A stretch of DNA of 7,807 bases, from NCBI GenBank assembly GCA_016869695.1, contig VGDN01000051.1, forward strand, positions 1-7,807, written 5' to 3'. The stretch is from Alphaproteobacteria bacterium. GTDB taxonomy: Bacteria; Pseudomonadota; Alphaproteobacteria; Rickettsiales; UBA1997. Below the pieces are notes generated by a model. That model saw nothing but the letters and a program-made list of their open reading frames with translations, did no database searches and was not told where the DNA came from. The position numbers and the translations under genes are program-made. This document shows positions 1-5,990 of the stretch, one piece after another; positions within the stretch are counted from its first letter, which is position 1; every line of letters starts with the position of its first letter.

Positions 1-292
1 CATTATAAACATAGGCACCCTTATCGAAGACGATCTCTTTGATGCCATGCTTCAAACAAATCTTAGCAAACTCCTTACCAACTGTTTTGGCTTGTTCGAT
101 ACCGGAAGCTTTCTTCTTTTCATCAACACCAAGCGTTGAAGAGGCACACAATACCTTGCCAGAACTATCAATTAGTTGGATGAAAATATTCTTGTTTGAC
201 CTATACACAGAAGCGCGAGGACGACCAGATTTATTGCTCGCAGCAATTCTGTTTCTGGTTCTGAATTTTCTTCTTTCGTAGTTAGTGAGCAT
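1..292 (-). CDS. rplR: 50S ribosomal protein L18 (uL18), 3' end cut by window edge
   Basis: L18 binds 5S rRNA, together with L5, and helps dock it in the central protuberance of the large subunit. The reading frame starts at the ATG at 292-290 and stays open to the left edge, giving 97 residues of a protein usually near 117, so the C-terminus lies outside. The N-terminus (MLTNYERRKFRTRNRI) is the basic tail typical of L18. It is followed by GRPRASVYRSNKNIFIQLID, where the family has its R-P-R-x-x-V-x-R-S-x-x-x-I-x-x-Q-x-I-D pattern. Near the cut end, IKEIVFDKGAYVYN matches the family's conserved VFDRGGYLYHG segment. The start shares one base with the rplF stop (TAATG), which suggests coupled translation. 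A GAGGG about 12 bases upstream, inside rplF, may serve as a weak ribosome binding site. The identification is firm. Confidence 0.95.
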   Translation of the reverse strand, partial: MLTNYERRKFRTRNRIAASNKSGRPRASVYRSNKNIFIQLIDSSGKVLCASSTLGVDEKKKASGIEQAKTVGKEFAKICLKHGIKEIVFDKGAYVYN

Positions 293-828
293 TATTTTTT
301 CTTACCCTCTTTTCTTAAGATTGCTTTTCCAGAAACCTTTACGCCCTTGCCTTTGTAAGGCTCAGGCTTCCTGAAAGAAATTATTTCAGCAGCAACTTGT
401 CCAACCAAAACCTTATCATCACCAGTGATGATTATTAGGTTTGGCTTCTCAAAAGCTGCGCCAATTCCCTTCGGCAAGCTATAAAAAATTTCATGACTAT
501 AGCCAAGGGTTAAAGTAAGGATTCCCTTATCCACCGAGGCTTTATAACCAACTCCGTTAATCTCTAAAGTGGTCTTGAAAGGAGTCTGCAAACCAGCAAC
601 AAGATTTTTTACGTTACTGCGATCCATACCCAAAAACATTGGGGCATCGGCGTTACTCTCATCAACGATTGAGAGCTTAATTTTTTTGTCAGAAAATTCG
701 GCTTTGATTGCTGGATTAACTGAGTAAGTCTTTTTGACTTTGCCGGTATCGAAAGTGATGACGCCTTTATTCACGCCAACTTTGATATTATCCGGGATAG
801 TAACTGGTAACTTTCCTACGCGAGACAT
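292..828 (-). CDS. rplF: 50S ribosomal protein L6 (uL6)
   Basis: L6 sits at the base of the L7/L12 stalk near the sarcin-ricin loop and contributes to the elongation-factor site. The 178-residue product has the family's usual length and its two tandem alpha/beta domains. It begins MSRVGKLPVTIP, the standard L6 start. The first domain ends near residue 80. The second carries NGVGYKA (91-97), LGYSHEI (108-114) and the signature RKPEPYKGKG (153-162), followed by a lysine-rich tail ending KEGKKK. The gene starts three bases after the rpsH stop, and its TAA stop overlaps the rplR start by one base. Nothing is missing or truncated. Confidence 0.97.
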   Translation of the reverse strand: MSRVGKLPVTIPDNIKVGVNKGVITFDTGKVKKTYSVNPAIKAEFSDKKIKLSIVDESNADAPMFLGMDRSNVKNLVAGLQTPFKTTLEINGVGYKASVDKGILTLTLGYSHEIFYSLPKGIGAAFEKPNLIIITGDDKVLVGQVAAEIISFRKPEPYKGKGVKVSGKAILRKEGKKK

Positions 829-831
829 TGA

Positions 832-1227
832 TTAGAAAATTTTGAGTAAAACTTCGCCGCCAATTTTTTTGATTCTTGCTTCGTGATCAGAAATCACACC
901 TTGCGACGTTGAAAGCACGACCATTCCCAAGCCATTTTTGATCAAAGGAATTTTGTCAGAGGGACAGTAGACTTTTTTTCCTGGCTTGGAGACAACTTCG
1001 ATTTCATGCACTACTGGAGCTGAGTAGTGATATTTCAGCTGAATATCAAACCTGCTTTTTGCTCCCTCTTTAACCTTGCTATAGTTAAGGATATAGCCTT
1101 CATTTTTAAGGATGGTCAGCACCCCCTCTCTAAGTTTGGAGACTGGTGAAGAAACCACTGATTTCTTCACCATGTAGCCATTCTTTATTCTAGAAACGAG
1201 ATCGGAAACCGGATGATTAAAGAACAT
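832..1227 (-). CDS. rpsH: 30S ribosomal protein S8 (uS8)
   Basis: S8 is a primary 16S rRNA binder that organises the platform of the small subunit. In E. coli it is also the translational repressor of the spc operon. The 131-residue product has the normal length. It shows the N-terminal domain start (MFFNHPVSDLVSRIKNGY), the SKPGKKVY motif (80-87) and the C-terminal RNA-binding block STSQGVISDHEARIKKIGGEV (106-126), where the family has STS-x-G-V-M-x-D-x-E-A. The ATG follows the rpsN stop after one base and no strong ribosome binding site is visible, so coupling to rpsN translation is likely. Its possible feedback target in this window is the hairpin early in rplE, described separately; that link is inference. 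Confidence 0.97.
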   Translation of the reverse strand: MFFNHPVSDLVSRIKNGYMVKKSVVSSPVSKLREGVLTILKNEGYILNYSKVKEGAKSRFDIQLKYHYSAPVVHEIEVVSKPGKKVYCPSDKIPLIKNGLGMVVLSTSQGVISDHEARIKKIGGEVLLKIF

Positions 1228-1228
1228 T

Positions 1229-1534
1229 TTACCAACTTGATTTGATTAAGCCCGGGATTTGTCCCCAAGATGCAAGCTCACGCACCGCGATACGTGACAT
1301 GCCAAATTTTCTGAGATTTCCTCTTGGTCTACCACTAAGAGCACATCTTCTTCTTTGCCTGATGTAAGAACCATCGCGGGGCATTTGAGAAAGCTTGGTC
1401 TGCGCGAACAATCTTTCTTCAAACGATGCATTTTCGTCGGAAGCTGCTTTGATTAATTTTTGTCTTTTCTCGCGATGAAGTCCGGAGATCTTCTCTCTTC
1501 TTTTATTTCTGCGAGTTAAGCATTTCTTGGCCAT
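1229..1534 (-). CDS. rpsN: 30S ribosomal protein S14 (uS14), zinc-free long form
   Basis: S14 belongs to the head of the small subunit, near S3 and S10, and assembles late. The 101-residue product is the long form found in Proteobacteria. It has a single cysteine (C64) in RRRCALSGRPRG (61-72) where zinc-binding forms carry CxxC pairs, so it should fold without zinc. Family marks are the basic N-terminus MAKKCLTRRNKRRE, the MPRDGS segment (51-56), GRPRG (68-72), RKFGMSRIAVRELA (75-88) and the near-invariant ending IPGLIKSSW. It starts three bases after the rplE stop. The length and the C-minus type argue against Gram-positive or candidate-phyla origin and fit an alphaproteobacterium. Confidence 0.97.
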   Translation of the reverse strand: MAKKCLTRRNKRREKISGLHREKRQKLIKAASDENASFEERLFAQTKLSQMPRDGSYIRQRRRCALSGRPRGNLRKFGMSRIAVRELASWGQIPGLIKSSW

Positions 1535-1537
1535 ATT

Positions 1538-2071
1538 CTATTTTATTGGGAAATTAAGTTTCTTGAGAAGGTAAAGAGCTTCCTCTTTGGTTTTTGCTGT
1601 GGTCGCAACAGTAATGTTAAGACCGAAAATTTTTGGGATATTGTCGAGATCAACTTCGAGAAATACGCCATGCTCTTTGATGCCAAAACTGTAGTGATTA
1701 CTTTGGTTGAAGCCCTTAGATGAAAGACCACGGAAGTCTCTGATTCTCGGCAAAGCAATATTAACCAAGCGATCAAGGAACTCGTACATCTTCTTACCTC
1801 GCAAAGTAACTCGGCAACCGATCGGTAGGTTTTCGCGAAGTTTGAAGGTAGAGATCGCTTTACGAGCTTTGGTCAAAACCGCTTTCTGCCCAGCGATATT
1901 TGAAACCTGGCCAGCTAGGTAAGACAAAAATTTATTATCACTGTCGGTTGCTTTGATTCCGACATTAACACTAACCATCTTCAATCTTGGGATGGCCATC
2001 TGGTTTTTATAACCGAACTGCTTCTTCAGTTCGGTTATAGAATTTTTGTAAAGTTGTTCAGTTAGAGTCAT
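1538..2071 (-). CDS. rplE: 50S ribosomal protein L5 (uL5)
   Basis: L5 binds 5S rRNA in the central protuberance and contacts S13 and P-site tRNA across the subunit interface. At 177 residues it matches the family (E. coli 179). Recognisable blocks are FGYKNQMAIPRL (19-30), the strongly conserved GQKAVLTKARKAISTFKLRE (61-80), IGCRVTLRGKKMYEFLDRL (84-102), LPRIRDFRG (107-115) and the FGIKEH segment (129-134). The ATG lies three bases after the rplX stop. The only upstream purine run is a weak GGGT. Codons 11-21 form a perfect 13-bp inverted repeat, which is unusual because these codons also encode conserved residues. The stop is TAG, one of a minority here. Confidence 0.97.
   Translation of the reverse strand: MTLTEQLYKNSITELKKQFGYKNQMAIPRLKMVSVNVGIKATDSDNKFLSYLAGQVSNIAGQKAVLTKARKAISTFKLRENLPIGCRVTLRGKKMYEFLDRLVNIALPRIRDFRGLSSKGFNQSNHYSFGIKEHGVFLEVDLDNIPKIFGLNITVATTAKTKEEALYLLKKLNFPIK
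2008..2039 (-). repeat. Perfect 13-bp inverted repeat (hairpin) inside 5' end of rplE
   Basis: The arms are 2008-2020 and 2027-2039 (TATAACCGAACTG and its exact reverse complement), with a six-base loop reading AAGAAG on the coding strand. In the rplE mRNA the stem begins 33 bases into the gene and spans codons 11-21. A one-base mismatch followed by two further A-U pairs could extend it slightly. It lies at the rplX/rplE boundary region, which in E. coli carries the S8 repressor site of the spc operon, but it lacks the internal loop expected of a helix-21 mimic. Read on the plus strand, a run of five T follows three bases after the stem, so it could also act as a terminator for antisense transcription. 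Existence of the hairpin is certain; function is unknown. Confidence 0.85.
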
Positions 2072-2074
2072 TGG

Positions 2075-2374
2075 TTACCCGATTTTCTTTCCAGATTTTT
2101 TTGAAACCCTGTTTTTCTCACCAGATTCAGTGATGAACTTGATCTTCACTGGCTTGCCATTCTCAACATGCGAAATGTTGGAGATGTGAACTGGTCTTTC
2201 GGCTTTAAGAATCTGCCCTGGATTTTGTGCAGTTGGTTTTTTGTGCAGAGTTACGATGTTAACCCCTTCGATTTTTACCTTTTCGCCAAAAACAGAAACG
2301 ATTCTGCCGGTCTTACCTTTGCTAGACCCAGCAATCACGATTACTTCGTCTCCTTTTTTAAACTTACTTGCCAT
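2075..2374 (-). CDS. rplX: 50S ribosomal protein L24 (uL24)
   Basis: L24 is an early assembly initiator of the large subunit that binds the 5' domain of 23S rRNA near the exit tunnel. The 99-residue product is of normal length. The KOW motif fills residues 5-31 (FKKGDEVIVIAGSSKGKTGRIVSVF), with the invariant glycine in KGKTG. It is followed by the VEG-type segment IEGVNIVTLHKKPT, then NPGQILKAERPVHISNISHV, where the family has G-G-I-x-x-x-E-x-P-I-H-x-S-N. The C-terminus is basic (KNRVSKKSGKKIG). It starts one base after the rplN stop, so translation is probably coupled. No anomaly was seen. Confidence 0.96.
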   Translation of the reverse strand: MASKFKKGDEVIVIAGSSKGKTGRIVSVFGEKVKIEGVNIVTLHKKPTAQNPGQILKAERPVHISNISHVENGKPVKIKFITESGEKNRVSKKSGKKIG

Positions 2375-2375
2375 T

Positions 2376-2744
2376 TTACAAAACCTCCGAAGCTAGTGAT
2401 GCGATTTTTAAGAAATTTTTTTGACGTACTTCACGTGCAACTGGACCAAAAACACGAGTTGCAATCGGCTCCCCGTCCTTATCCACCAAAACTACAGCAT
2501 TGTCATCAAACTTAACAAAACTGCCATCTGGGCGAGTGATCTTGTTTTTAGTGCGCACAATAACTCCCTTTGCCACCGAACCCTTTTTCATTTTAGAGCC
2601 AGGAATTACGCTAGTGATCGAAAGCACAATGATGTCACCGATATCGGTAATCATGTGATTTGAACCACCAAGAACCTTGATGCATCTAGCAGTCTTTGCG
2701 CCGGAATTATCGGCAACCACCAGATTTGTCTGCATTTGAATCAT
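2376..2744 (-). CDS. rplN: 50S ribosomal protein L14 (uL14)
   Basis: L14 lies on the subunit interface of the 50S particle, bridges to 16S helix 14 and neighbours L19; it is also the docking site of the silencing factor RsfS in bacteria. The product is exactly 122 residues, the invariant bacterial length. It starts [27 protein letters not shown], followed by the GDIIVLSI strand, [13 protein letters not shown] (the KG-x-V-x-x-A/G-V-I-V-R-T signature), the segment [37 protein letters not shown] and the typical ending IASLASEVL. The 14-base gap to rpsQ is the largest inside the cluster and holds a good GAGGA ribosome binding site. This marks the traditional border between the S10 and spc blocks, but no promoter is visible there. 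Confidence 0.98.
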   Translation of the reverse strand: MIQMQTNLVVADNSGAKTARCIKVLGGSNHMITDIGDIIVLSITSVIPGSKMKKGSVAKGVIVRTKNKITRPDGSFVKFDDNAVVLVDKDGEPIATRVFGPVAREVRQKNFLKIASLASEVL

Positions 2745-2750
2745 TACTAA

Positions 2751-2755
2751 TCCTC
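2751..2755 (-). promoter_or_regulatory. Ribosome binding site of rplN
   Basis: GAGGA lies six bases before the rplN ATG, in the 14-base spacer after the rpsQ stop. It is one of the few clear Shine-Dalgarno sequences here and allows independent initiation at the start of the spc block. The spacing and match to anti-SD are good. Confidence 0.75.
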
Positions 2756-2758
2756 GAT

Positions 2759-2974
2759 TTAGTTAACCTTAAGAGCCCATCTCTTTCTCTTCGAGAGCGG
2801 TCTAGAGCCAACAATCTCAACTTCCTGACCAACTTCTACTTTTTGGCCGCCAGAATCGACGAGATATTTTTTGTGAACGGTGATGTATTTTTGATAACGA
2901 GCATGCTTCTTGTAAGTAGACGAAACTGCTTTGAAGGTCTTAGCGTCGATAATGTTTAGAACCTTTACTCTCAT
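2759..2974 (-). CDS. rpsQ: 30S ribosomal protein S17 (uS17), short divergent form
   Basis: S17 is an early-binding small OB-fold protein of the 30S body, attached to 16S helices 7 and 11. The product is 71 residues, shorter than the usual 78-90. The C-terminal half is clear: [35 protein letters not shown] matches the family pattern (K-x-x-V-D ... G-D-x-V-x-I-x-x-x-R-P-L-S-K-x-K-x-W). The N-terminal strand usually reading SDKMxKTVVV is reduced to [11 protein letters not shown], and the N-terminal extension is minimal. The start overlaps the rpmC stop (ATGA), so it is fixed by both coupling and lack of a better upstream ATG in frame. Position between L29 and L14 makes the call secure despite divergence. 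Confidence 0.93.
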   Translation of the reverse strand: MRVKVLNIIDAKTFKAVSSTYKKHARYQKYITVHKKYLVDSGGQKVEVGQEVEIVGSRPLSKRKRWALKVN

Positions 2975-3144
2975 GCTTTTTGCGCGTTAAGTTTGGTAAA
3001 AAGACGAGCGATTTCCTTCTTCTTACCTTTGTAATCTTTTACAGAAACAGCTTCACCGGAAGAGGCTTTGACACGAAACATCAGAAGCTCTTTTTTAAGG
3101 CCGGCGATACTGGCTAAAGCTGATTTTTTGTCGGTATTGCTCAT
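2971..3144 (-). CDS. rpmC: 50S ribosomal protein L29 (uL29)
   Basis: L29 is a small two-helix protein beside the peptide exit tunnel; with L23 it forms part of the docking area for trigger factor and SRP. The frame from the ATG at 3144-3142 to the TGA at 2973-2971 encodes 57 residues: an N-terminal [12 protein letters not shown], then IAGLKKELLMFRVKASSGE and ending [17 protein letters not shown]. The KKEL-x-x-F-R-x-K-A-S-S-G stretch and the KKEIARLFTKL helix correspond to the family's L-x-x-L-R-F-Q-x-A-x-G and R-x-x-I-A-R-x-x-T-x-L. Both ends overlap neighbours by four bases (ATGA), with rplP upstream and rpsQ downstream. The position between L16 and S17 is canonical, and the length fits. Confidence 0.92.
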   Translation of the reverse strand: MSNTDKKSALASIAGLKKELLMFRVKASSGEAVSVKDYKGKKKEIARLFTKLNAQKA

Positions 3145-3554
3145 ATGTGAGTAACAATCTTTGATTTAAAAGGTAGCTTGGCTGAAGCCTTCTGTAGAGC
3201 GGTTTCGGCTGATGTTTGATCGATTCCGTCAATCTCAAAAATGACGCGACCTGGTTTGATTTTGGCAATGTAATATTCGACGTTACCCTTACCGCTTCCC
3301 ATTCTGACTTCCGCTGGCTTTTTAGTAACTGGAGTATGTGGGAAAACCATGATCCACAACTTGCCCGCACGCTTCATATAGCGAGTGATTACTTTTCTTG
3401 CCGACTCGATTTGCTTCGAGTTGAGTTTAGAAGGCTCAATAGCCTTTAGGCCAAAAGAACCAAACTTCAGACTGTTACCATTAGCGGCAACGCCGAGAAT
3501 CTTCTTCCCGCCCTTCTGCGCCTTTCTGTATTTTGTTTTTGCAGGTACTAACAT
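3141..3554 (-). CDS. rplP: 50S ribosomal protein L16 (uL16)
   Basis: L16 sits near the A site and the peptidyl-transferase region and is needed for correct tRNA positioning and late 50S maturation. The 137-residue product matches the family length. It starts [15 protein letters not shown] (family MLxPKRTKxRKxxKG), continues with [11 protein letters not shown] (31-41), the [25 protein letters not shown] block (48-72), then the highly conserved [26 protein letters not shown] (83-108) and [10 protein letters not shown] at the end. R84 in VRMG corresponds to the arginine hydroxylated in E. coli L16; modification here is not shown. It starts two bases after rpsC, and its TGA stop overlaps rpmC by four bases. 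Confidence 0.97.
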   Translation of the reverse strand: MLVPAKTKYRKAQKGGKKILGVAANGNSLKFGSFGLKAIEPSKLNSKQIESARKVITRYMKRAGKLWIMVFPHTPVTKKPAEVRMGSGKGNVEYYIAKIKPGRVIFEIDGIDQTSAETALQKASAKLPFKSKIVTHI

Positions 3555-3556
3555 TC

Positions 3557-4201
3557 CTAGATTGTTTGGATTTTTTTCTTCTCGACGAACCCTTTATAGA
3601 TCCAGACTTTTACACCGATTACGCCGTAAGTCGTATAGGCTTTGGCGGTAGCATAGTCTATATTGCAACGCAAAGTATGGAGAGGGATCGAGCCTTCTTT
3701 ATACCATTCAGTTCTAGCGATTTCAGCACCACCAAGTCTTCCGGCAACGCTAACCTTGATTCCCAATGCACCAAACTTCGTCGCTGACTGCATCGCTTTC
3801 TTCATCACTTTCTTAAAGGCGGCACGGCCTTCGAGTTGCTTTGCAATGCTTTGCGCAACAATAGATGAGTTAATGTCTGGCTTGTCGATTTCCATGATTT
3901 TCACATCAACCTTACAACCAGAAATCTTTTCAACGGCTTGGTTAATCTTCTCGATATCAGAACCCTTCTTACCGATAAGAACACCCGGACGCGAGGTTTT
4001 GATGATTAGAGTAACCTTATCAGACGGACGCTCAATAACCACACTGCCAATACCGCAATGTGCATAGTTCTTTTTGATAAAGCTACGAATCAGAACATCG
4101 TTGATTAGCTTTTTGGCATAATTCTTGTGATCATACCAGAGCGATTCCCAGTTCTTGTTATTCAATAATCTAAATCCTACTGGATTAACTTTTTGACCCA
4201 C
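3557..4201 (-). CDS. rpsC: 30S ribosomal protein S3 (uS3), GTG start
   Basis: S3 lies at the mRNA entry tunnel of the small subunit and contributes to the ribosomal helicase activity. The 214-residue product is a little shorter than E. coli's 233, mainly at the C-terminus. It begins with the invariant MGQKVNPVGFRL, whose first codon is GTG at 4201-4199, the only non-ATG start seen in the window. The type-2 KH domain carries GKKG at 77-80 inside RPGVLIGKKGSDIE. Basic residues K130, K131 and K135 occupy the place of the E. coli helicase residues R131, R132 and K135. The C-terminal domain has VAGRLGGAEIARTEWYKEG (152-170), SIPLHTLRCNIDYA and the GVIGVKVWIYKG ending. The strongest Shine-Dalgarno of the cluster precedes the GTG. 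Confidence 0.97.
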   Translation of the reverse strand: MGQKVNPVGFRLLNNKNWESLWYDHKNYAKKLINDVLIRSFIKKNYAHCGIGSVVIERPSDKVTLIIKTSRPGVLIGKKGSDIEKINQAVEKISGCKVDVKIMEIDKPDINSSIVAQSIAKQLEGRAAFKKVMKKAMQSATKFGALGIKVSVAGRLGGAEIARTEWYKEGSIPLHTLRCNIDYATAKAYTTYGVIGVKVWIYKGFVEKKKIQTI

Positions 4202-4204
4202 TGT

Positions 4205-4585
4205 TTATTCTCCTTTTTTAGTTTTTTTCTGCTTTTTCTCTGGAGCTTTTTCAGCCAAGATCACGCGGATGTTGCTGAAAGTTTTTAGAATACGGCTCGA
4301 CTTGCCACGACCTCTTGCCGCAAAGCGACGTAAGGCAAAGGCACGACCGACATCGACCTCTTTTACATAGAGATTATCGACATCCATATTGTGATTATTT
4401 TCAGCGTTAGACATCGCTGAATAAACCAAGGCACGAATGGTTGGGGCTAGCTTCAATTTCGAGAATTGAAGAAGCTTCAAAACCTCAGCAACAGGACGCC
4501 CGACAATGTTTTTGGTGACTCTCATCACCTTGAGCGGACTTGATTTTACTGTGCTAAGCGAGGCTACCGCTAATTTTTCACTCAT
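4205..4585 (-). CDS. rplV: 50S ribosomal protein L22 (uL22)
   Basis: L22 lines the nascent peptide exit tunnel with a long beta-hairpin that forms part of the constriction. The 126-residue product has the family core: SPLKVMRVTKNIVGRPVAEVLKLL (16-39), SAMSNAENNHNMDVDNLYVKEVDVG (56-80) and the hairpin ALRRFAARGRGKSSRILKTFSNIRVIL (84-110). A lysine-rich tail of about 14 residues (KAPEKKQKKTKKGE) extends past the E. coli end, as in many alphaproteobacteria. The tail is encoded by A-rich DNA with runs of seven and six A on the coding strand, and its last codons hold the rpsC ribosome binding site. It starts two bases after rpsS. Two overlapping inverted repeats lie in codons 36-45. Confidence 0.97.
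   Translation of the reverse strand: MSEKLAVASLSTVKSSPLKVMRVTKNIVGRPVAEVLKLLQFSKLKLAPTIRALVYSAMSNAENNHNMDVDNLYVKEVDVGRAFALRRFAARGRGKSSRILKTFSNIRVILAEKAPEKKQKKTKKGE
4210..4215 (-). promoter_or_regulatory. Strong ribosome binding site of rpsC
   Basis: AAGGAG, a full six-base match to the anti-Shine-Dalgarno core, lies within the last codons of rplV and eight bases before the rpsC GTG. It decides the rpsC start: the GTG begins the invariant GQKVNP sequence and no ATG in frame lies nearby. A strong site may compensate for the weak start codon. Confidence 0.85.
4451..4480. repeat. Two mutually exclusive short inverted repeats inside rplV
   Basis: CTTCAATT (4451-4458) pairs with AATTGAAG (4464-4471) across a five-base loop. 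TTGAAG (4466-4471) alternatively pairs with CTTCAA (4475-4480) across a three-base loop. The shared TTGAAG segment means only one can form at a time. On the coding strand the region encodes LKLLQFSKL, so a run of similar Leu/Lys/Gln codons is a sufficient explanation. The repeats are certain; a function is not supported. Confidence 0.55.
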
Positions 4586-4587
4586 GT

Positions 4588-4869
4588 TTATGCTGTTTTA
4601 GTAACCTTTTTATCTCCGCCGTGACCATGGAAAATGCGTGTTGGCGCAAACTCGCCAAACTTATGTCCCACCATTCCTTCAGTTACAGAAACTGAGACGA
4701 ATTTTTTGCCATTATGAACCGCAAAATTGACGCCAACAAATTGAGGCAAAATGGTCGAGCGACGTGACCAGATTCTGATTACCTGTTTCTTTGGAGAGTT
4801 GAGATAATCGCGAACTTTTTTGAGTAGATAGCCATCTACAAATGGAACCTTCCAGGTTGATCTAGGCAT
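4588..4869 (-). CDS. rpsS: 30S ribosomal protein S19 (uS19)
   Basis: S19 forms a pair with S13 in the 30S head and contacts tRNA and the large subunit. The 93-residue product is of normal length. Family marks are the N-terminal [16 protein letters not shown] (4-19; family S-x-W-K-x-P-F-x-x-x-x-L-L-x-K), [28 protein letters not shown] (31-58) and the closing signature [25 protein letters not shown] (64-88). The FVDGYLLKK form resembles alphaproteobacterial and mitochondrial homologues. The ATG follows the rplB stop after a single base. An AAGGG nine bases upstream, inside the last codons of rplB, is a plausible ribosome binding site. Confidence 0.97.
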   Translation of the reverse strand: MPRSTWKVPFVDGYLLKKVRDYLNSPKKQVIRIWSRRSTILPQFVGVNFAVHNGKKFVSVSVTEGMVGHKFGEFAPTRIFHGHGGDKKVTKTA

Positions 4870-4870
4870 A

Positions 4871-5704
4871 TTACTTATCCCTTCTTGATTTAACGATTAA
4901 GCGGTTTGAAGACTTATTCCTCTTGCGAGTAATCTTGCCTTTTGCCGACTTGCCTGTTGGAGAGACTGGGTGTCTACCACCAGAGGTCTTACCTTCGCCG
5001 CCACCATGTGGGTGATCAACTGGGTTCATGGCAACACCACGAACTGTTGGGCGAATACCAAGCCATCTGGATCTACCAGCCTTACCGATGAAAACGTTTT
5101 TATTGTCCAAGTTAGAAACTGAACCAATGGTTGCCATGCACCCAAGCGGAAACATTCTGATTTCCCCGGACTGCAACTTAACTTGTGCATAACCACTATC
5201 CTTACCAACCAACTGCCCGTAGGTTCCAGCTGAGCGCGAGATCGCCCCTCCACAACCAGGCTTTAGCTCAATATTATGAATAATTGAACCAATTGGAATC
5301 ACGGCTAGCGGCATCGCATTACCAATCTTCACGTCGATGAGTTGCTTCGATGAAGCAACACGATCACCGACCGCAAGCTTGTGCGGAGCAAGGATGTAGG
5401 AATAAATCCCATCGGAATATTTCAGCAAGGCAATGAAAGCTGTGCGATTTGGATCATATTCGATGCGCTCTACTGTAGCTTCTACATCAAACTTATCGCG
5501 CCTAAAATCGATGACGCGAAATGATTTCTTGTGACCACCAGATTTATGACGAACGGTGATATGGCCGAAGTTGTTGCGTCCGGCATCTTCACCAACCTTT
5601 GTGGTCAATGATTTTAATGGGCTACCCTTCCATAATTCGCTTCTGTCAATCGCGATCAGATGACGAAGCGTTGGGGTAACGGCTTTGTAATTCTTTAGAG
5701 CCAT
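4871..5704 (-). CDS. rplB: 50S ribosomal protein L2 (uL2)
   Basis: L2 is a primary 23S rRNA binder, needed for subunit association and for the peptidyl-transferase centre. The 277-residue product is full length (E. coli 273). It starts [15 protein letters not shown], followed by the N-terminal OB-type domain with [26 protein letters not shown] (42-67) and the Y-D-P-N-R-T element (83-88). The second, SH3-like domain carries [25 protein letters not shown] (145-169) and the signature [27 protein letters not shown] (221-247). H231 is the counterpart of the functionally important E. coli H229. The C-terminal tail is rich in Lys, Arg and Ser and embeds into rRNA. It starts five bases after rplW. 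No truncation or substitution of key residues is visible. Confidence 0.98.
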   Translation of the reverse strand: MALKNYKAVTPTLRHLIAIDRSELWKGSPLKSLTTKVGEDAGRNNFGHITVRHKSGGHKKSFRVIDFRRDKFDVEATVERIEYDPNRTAFIALLKYSDGIYSYILAPHKLAVGDRVASSKQLIDVKIGNAMPLAVIPIGSIIHNIELKPGCGGAISRSAGTYGQLVGKDSGYAQVKLQSGEIRMFPLGCMATIGSVSNLDNKNVFIGKAGRSRWLGIRPTVRGVAMNPVDHPHGGGEGKTSGGRHPVSPTGKSAKGKITRKRNKSSNRLIVKSRRDK

Positions 5705-5709
5705 ATTGA

Positions 5710-5988
5710 TTAAGAACCGAAATTAATTGATTGCCCCTCTTTTAAGGTAACGATCGCTTTTTTGTAAGCTCCTCTCGTTCCTTCGGTGCCTTTGAATCTT
5801 TTGGTTTTGCCGGCAGTGTTGATGATGTTTACGTTTTCCACCTCAACACCAAAAGCTTTCTTAATGAGTGATGCCACTTCGTTTTTATCGCAAGTTGCGC
5901 AAACACGAAAATGATATTTCCCATCAGCAAGCTGTTTGTTTGACTTTTCGGTATAAACCAAACCCTGAATTTTGTCGTAGTTCAACAT
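5710..5988 (-). CDS. rplW: 50S ribosomal protein L23 (uL23)
   Basis: L23 lies at the rim of the peptide exit tunnel and is the main docking point for trigger factor and SRP. The 92-residue product shows the bacterial layout: [54 protein letters not shown], in which TEKS (13-16), the F-x-V strand (27-29), the K-x-E-V...I-K-x-x-F-x-V-x-V helix-strand (35-52) and the loop leading to GKTKR (60-64) are typical, then [15 protein letters not shown] (71-85). The start lies two bases after the rplD stop with no clear Shine-Dalgarno, so coupling to rplD is likely. It is somewhat shorter at the end than E. coli L23 (100), well within the family range. Confidence 0.95.
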   Translation of the reverse strand: MLNYDKIQGLVYTEKSNKQLADGKYHFRVCATCDKNEVASLIKKAFGVEVENVNIINTAGKTKRFKGTEGTRGAYKKAIVTLKEGQSINFGS

Positions 5989-5990
5989 GG

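Noticed and set aside
39..281. 80-codon plus-strand frame ending in a hydrophobic stretch (LLLAAILFLVLNFLLS)
   Set aside because: It could look like a small membrane protein, but it is the exact complement of the conserved L18 N-terminus; the hydrophobic run is a by-product of Arg/Lys/Asn codons read in reverse.
1246..1431. Alternative minus-strand frame inside rpsN
   Set aside because: It is a shifted shadow of the S14 gene with no upstream signal; S14 itself is complete.
2168..2515. 115-codon open frame on the plus strand
   Set aside because: It is antisense to rplX and rplN, crosses their junction, and has no plausible ribosome binding site or recognisable product.
2971..3143. Stop-codon reassignment of UGA
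   Set aside because: UGA ends both rplP and rpmC at positions matching the family lengths, and tryptophans are encoded by TGG, so the standard bacterial code holds.
3663..4067. 134-codon open frame on the plus strand
   Set aside because: It lies wholly opposite rpsC, whose protein is unmistakable. The translation shows no family resemblance, and long antisense frames are common opposite conserved genes.
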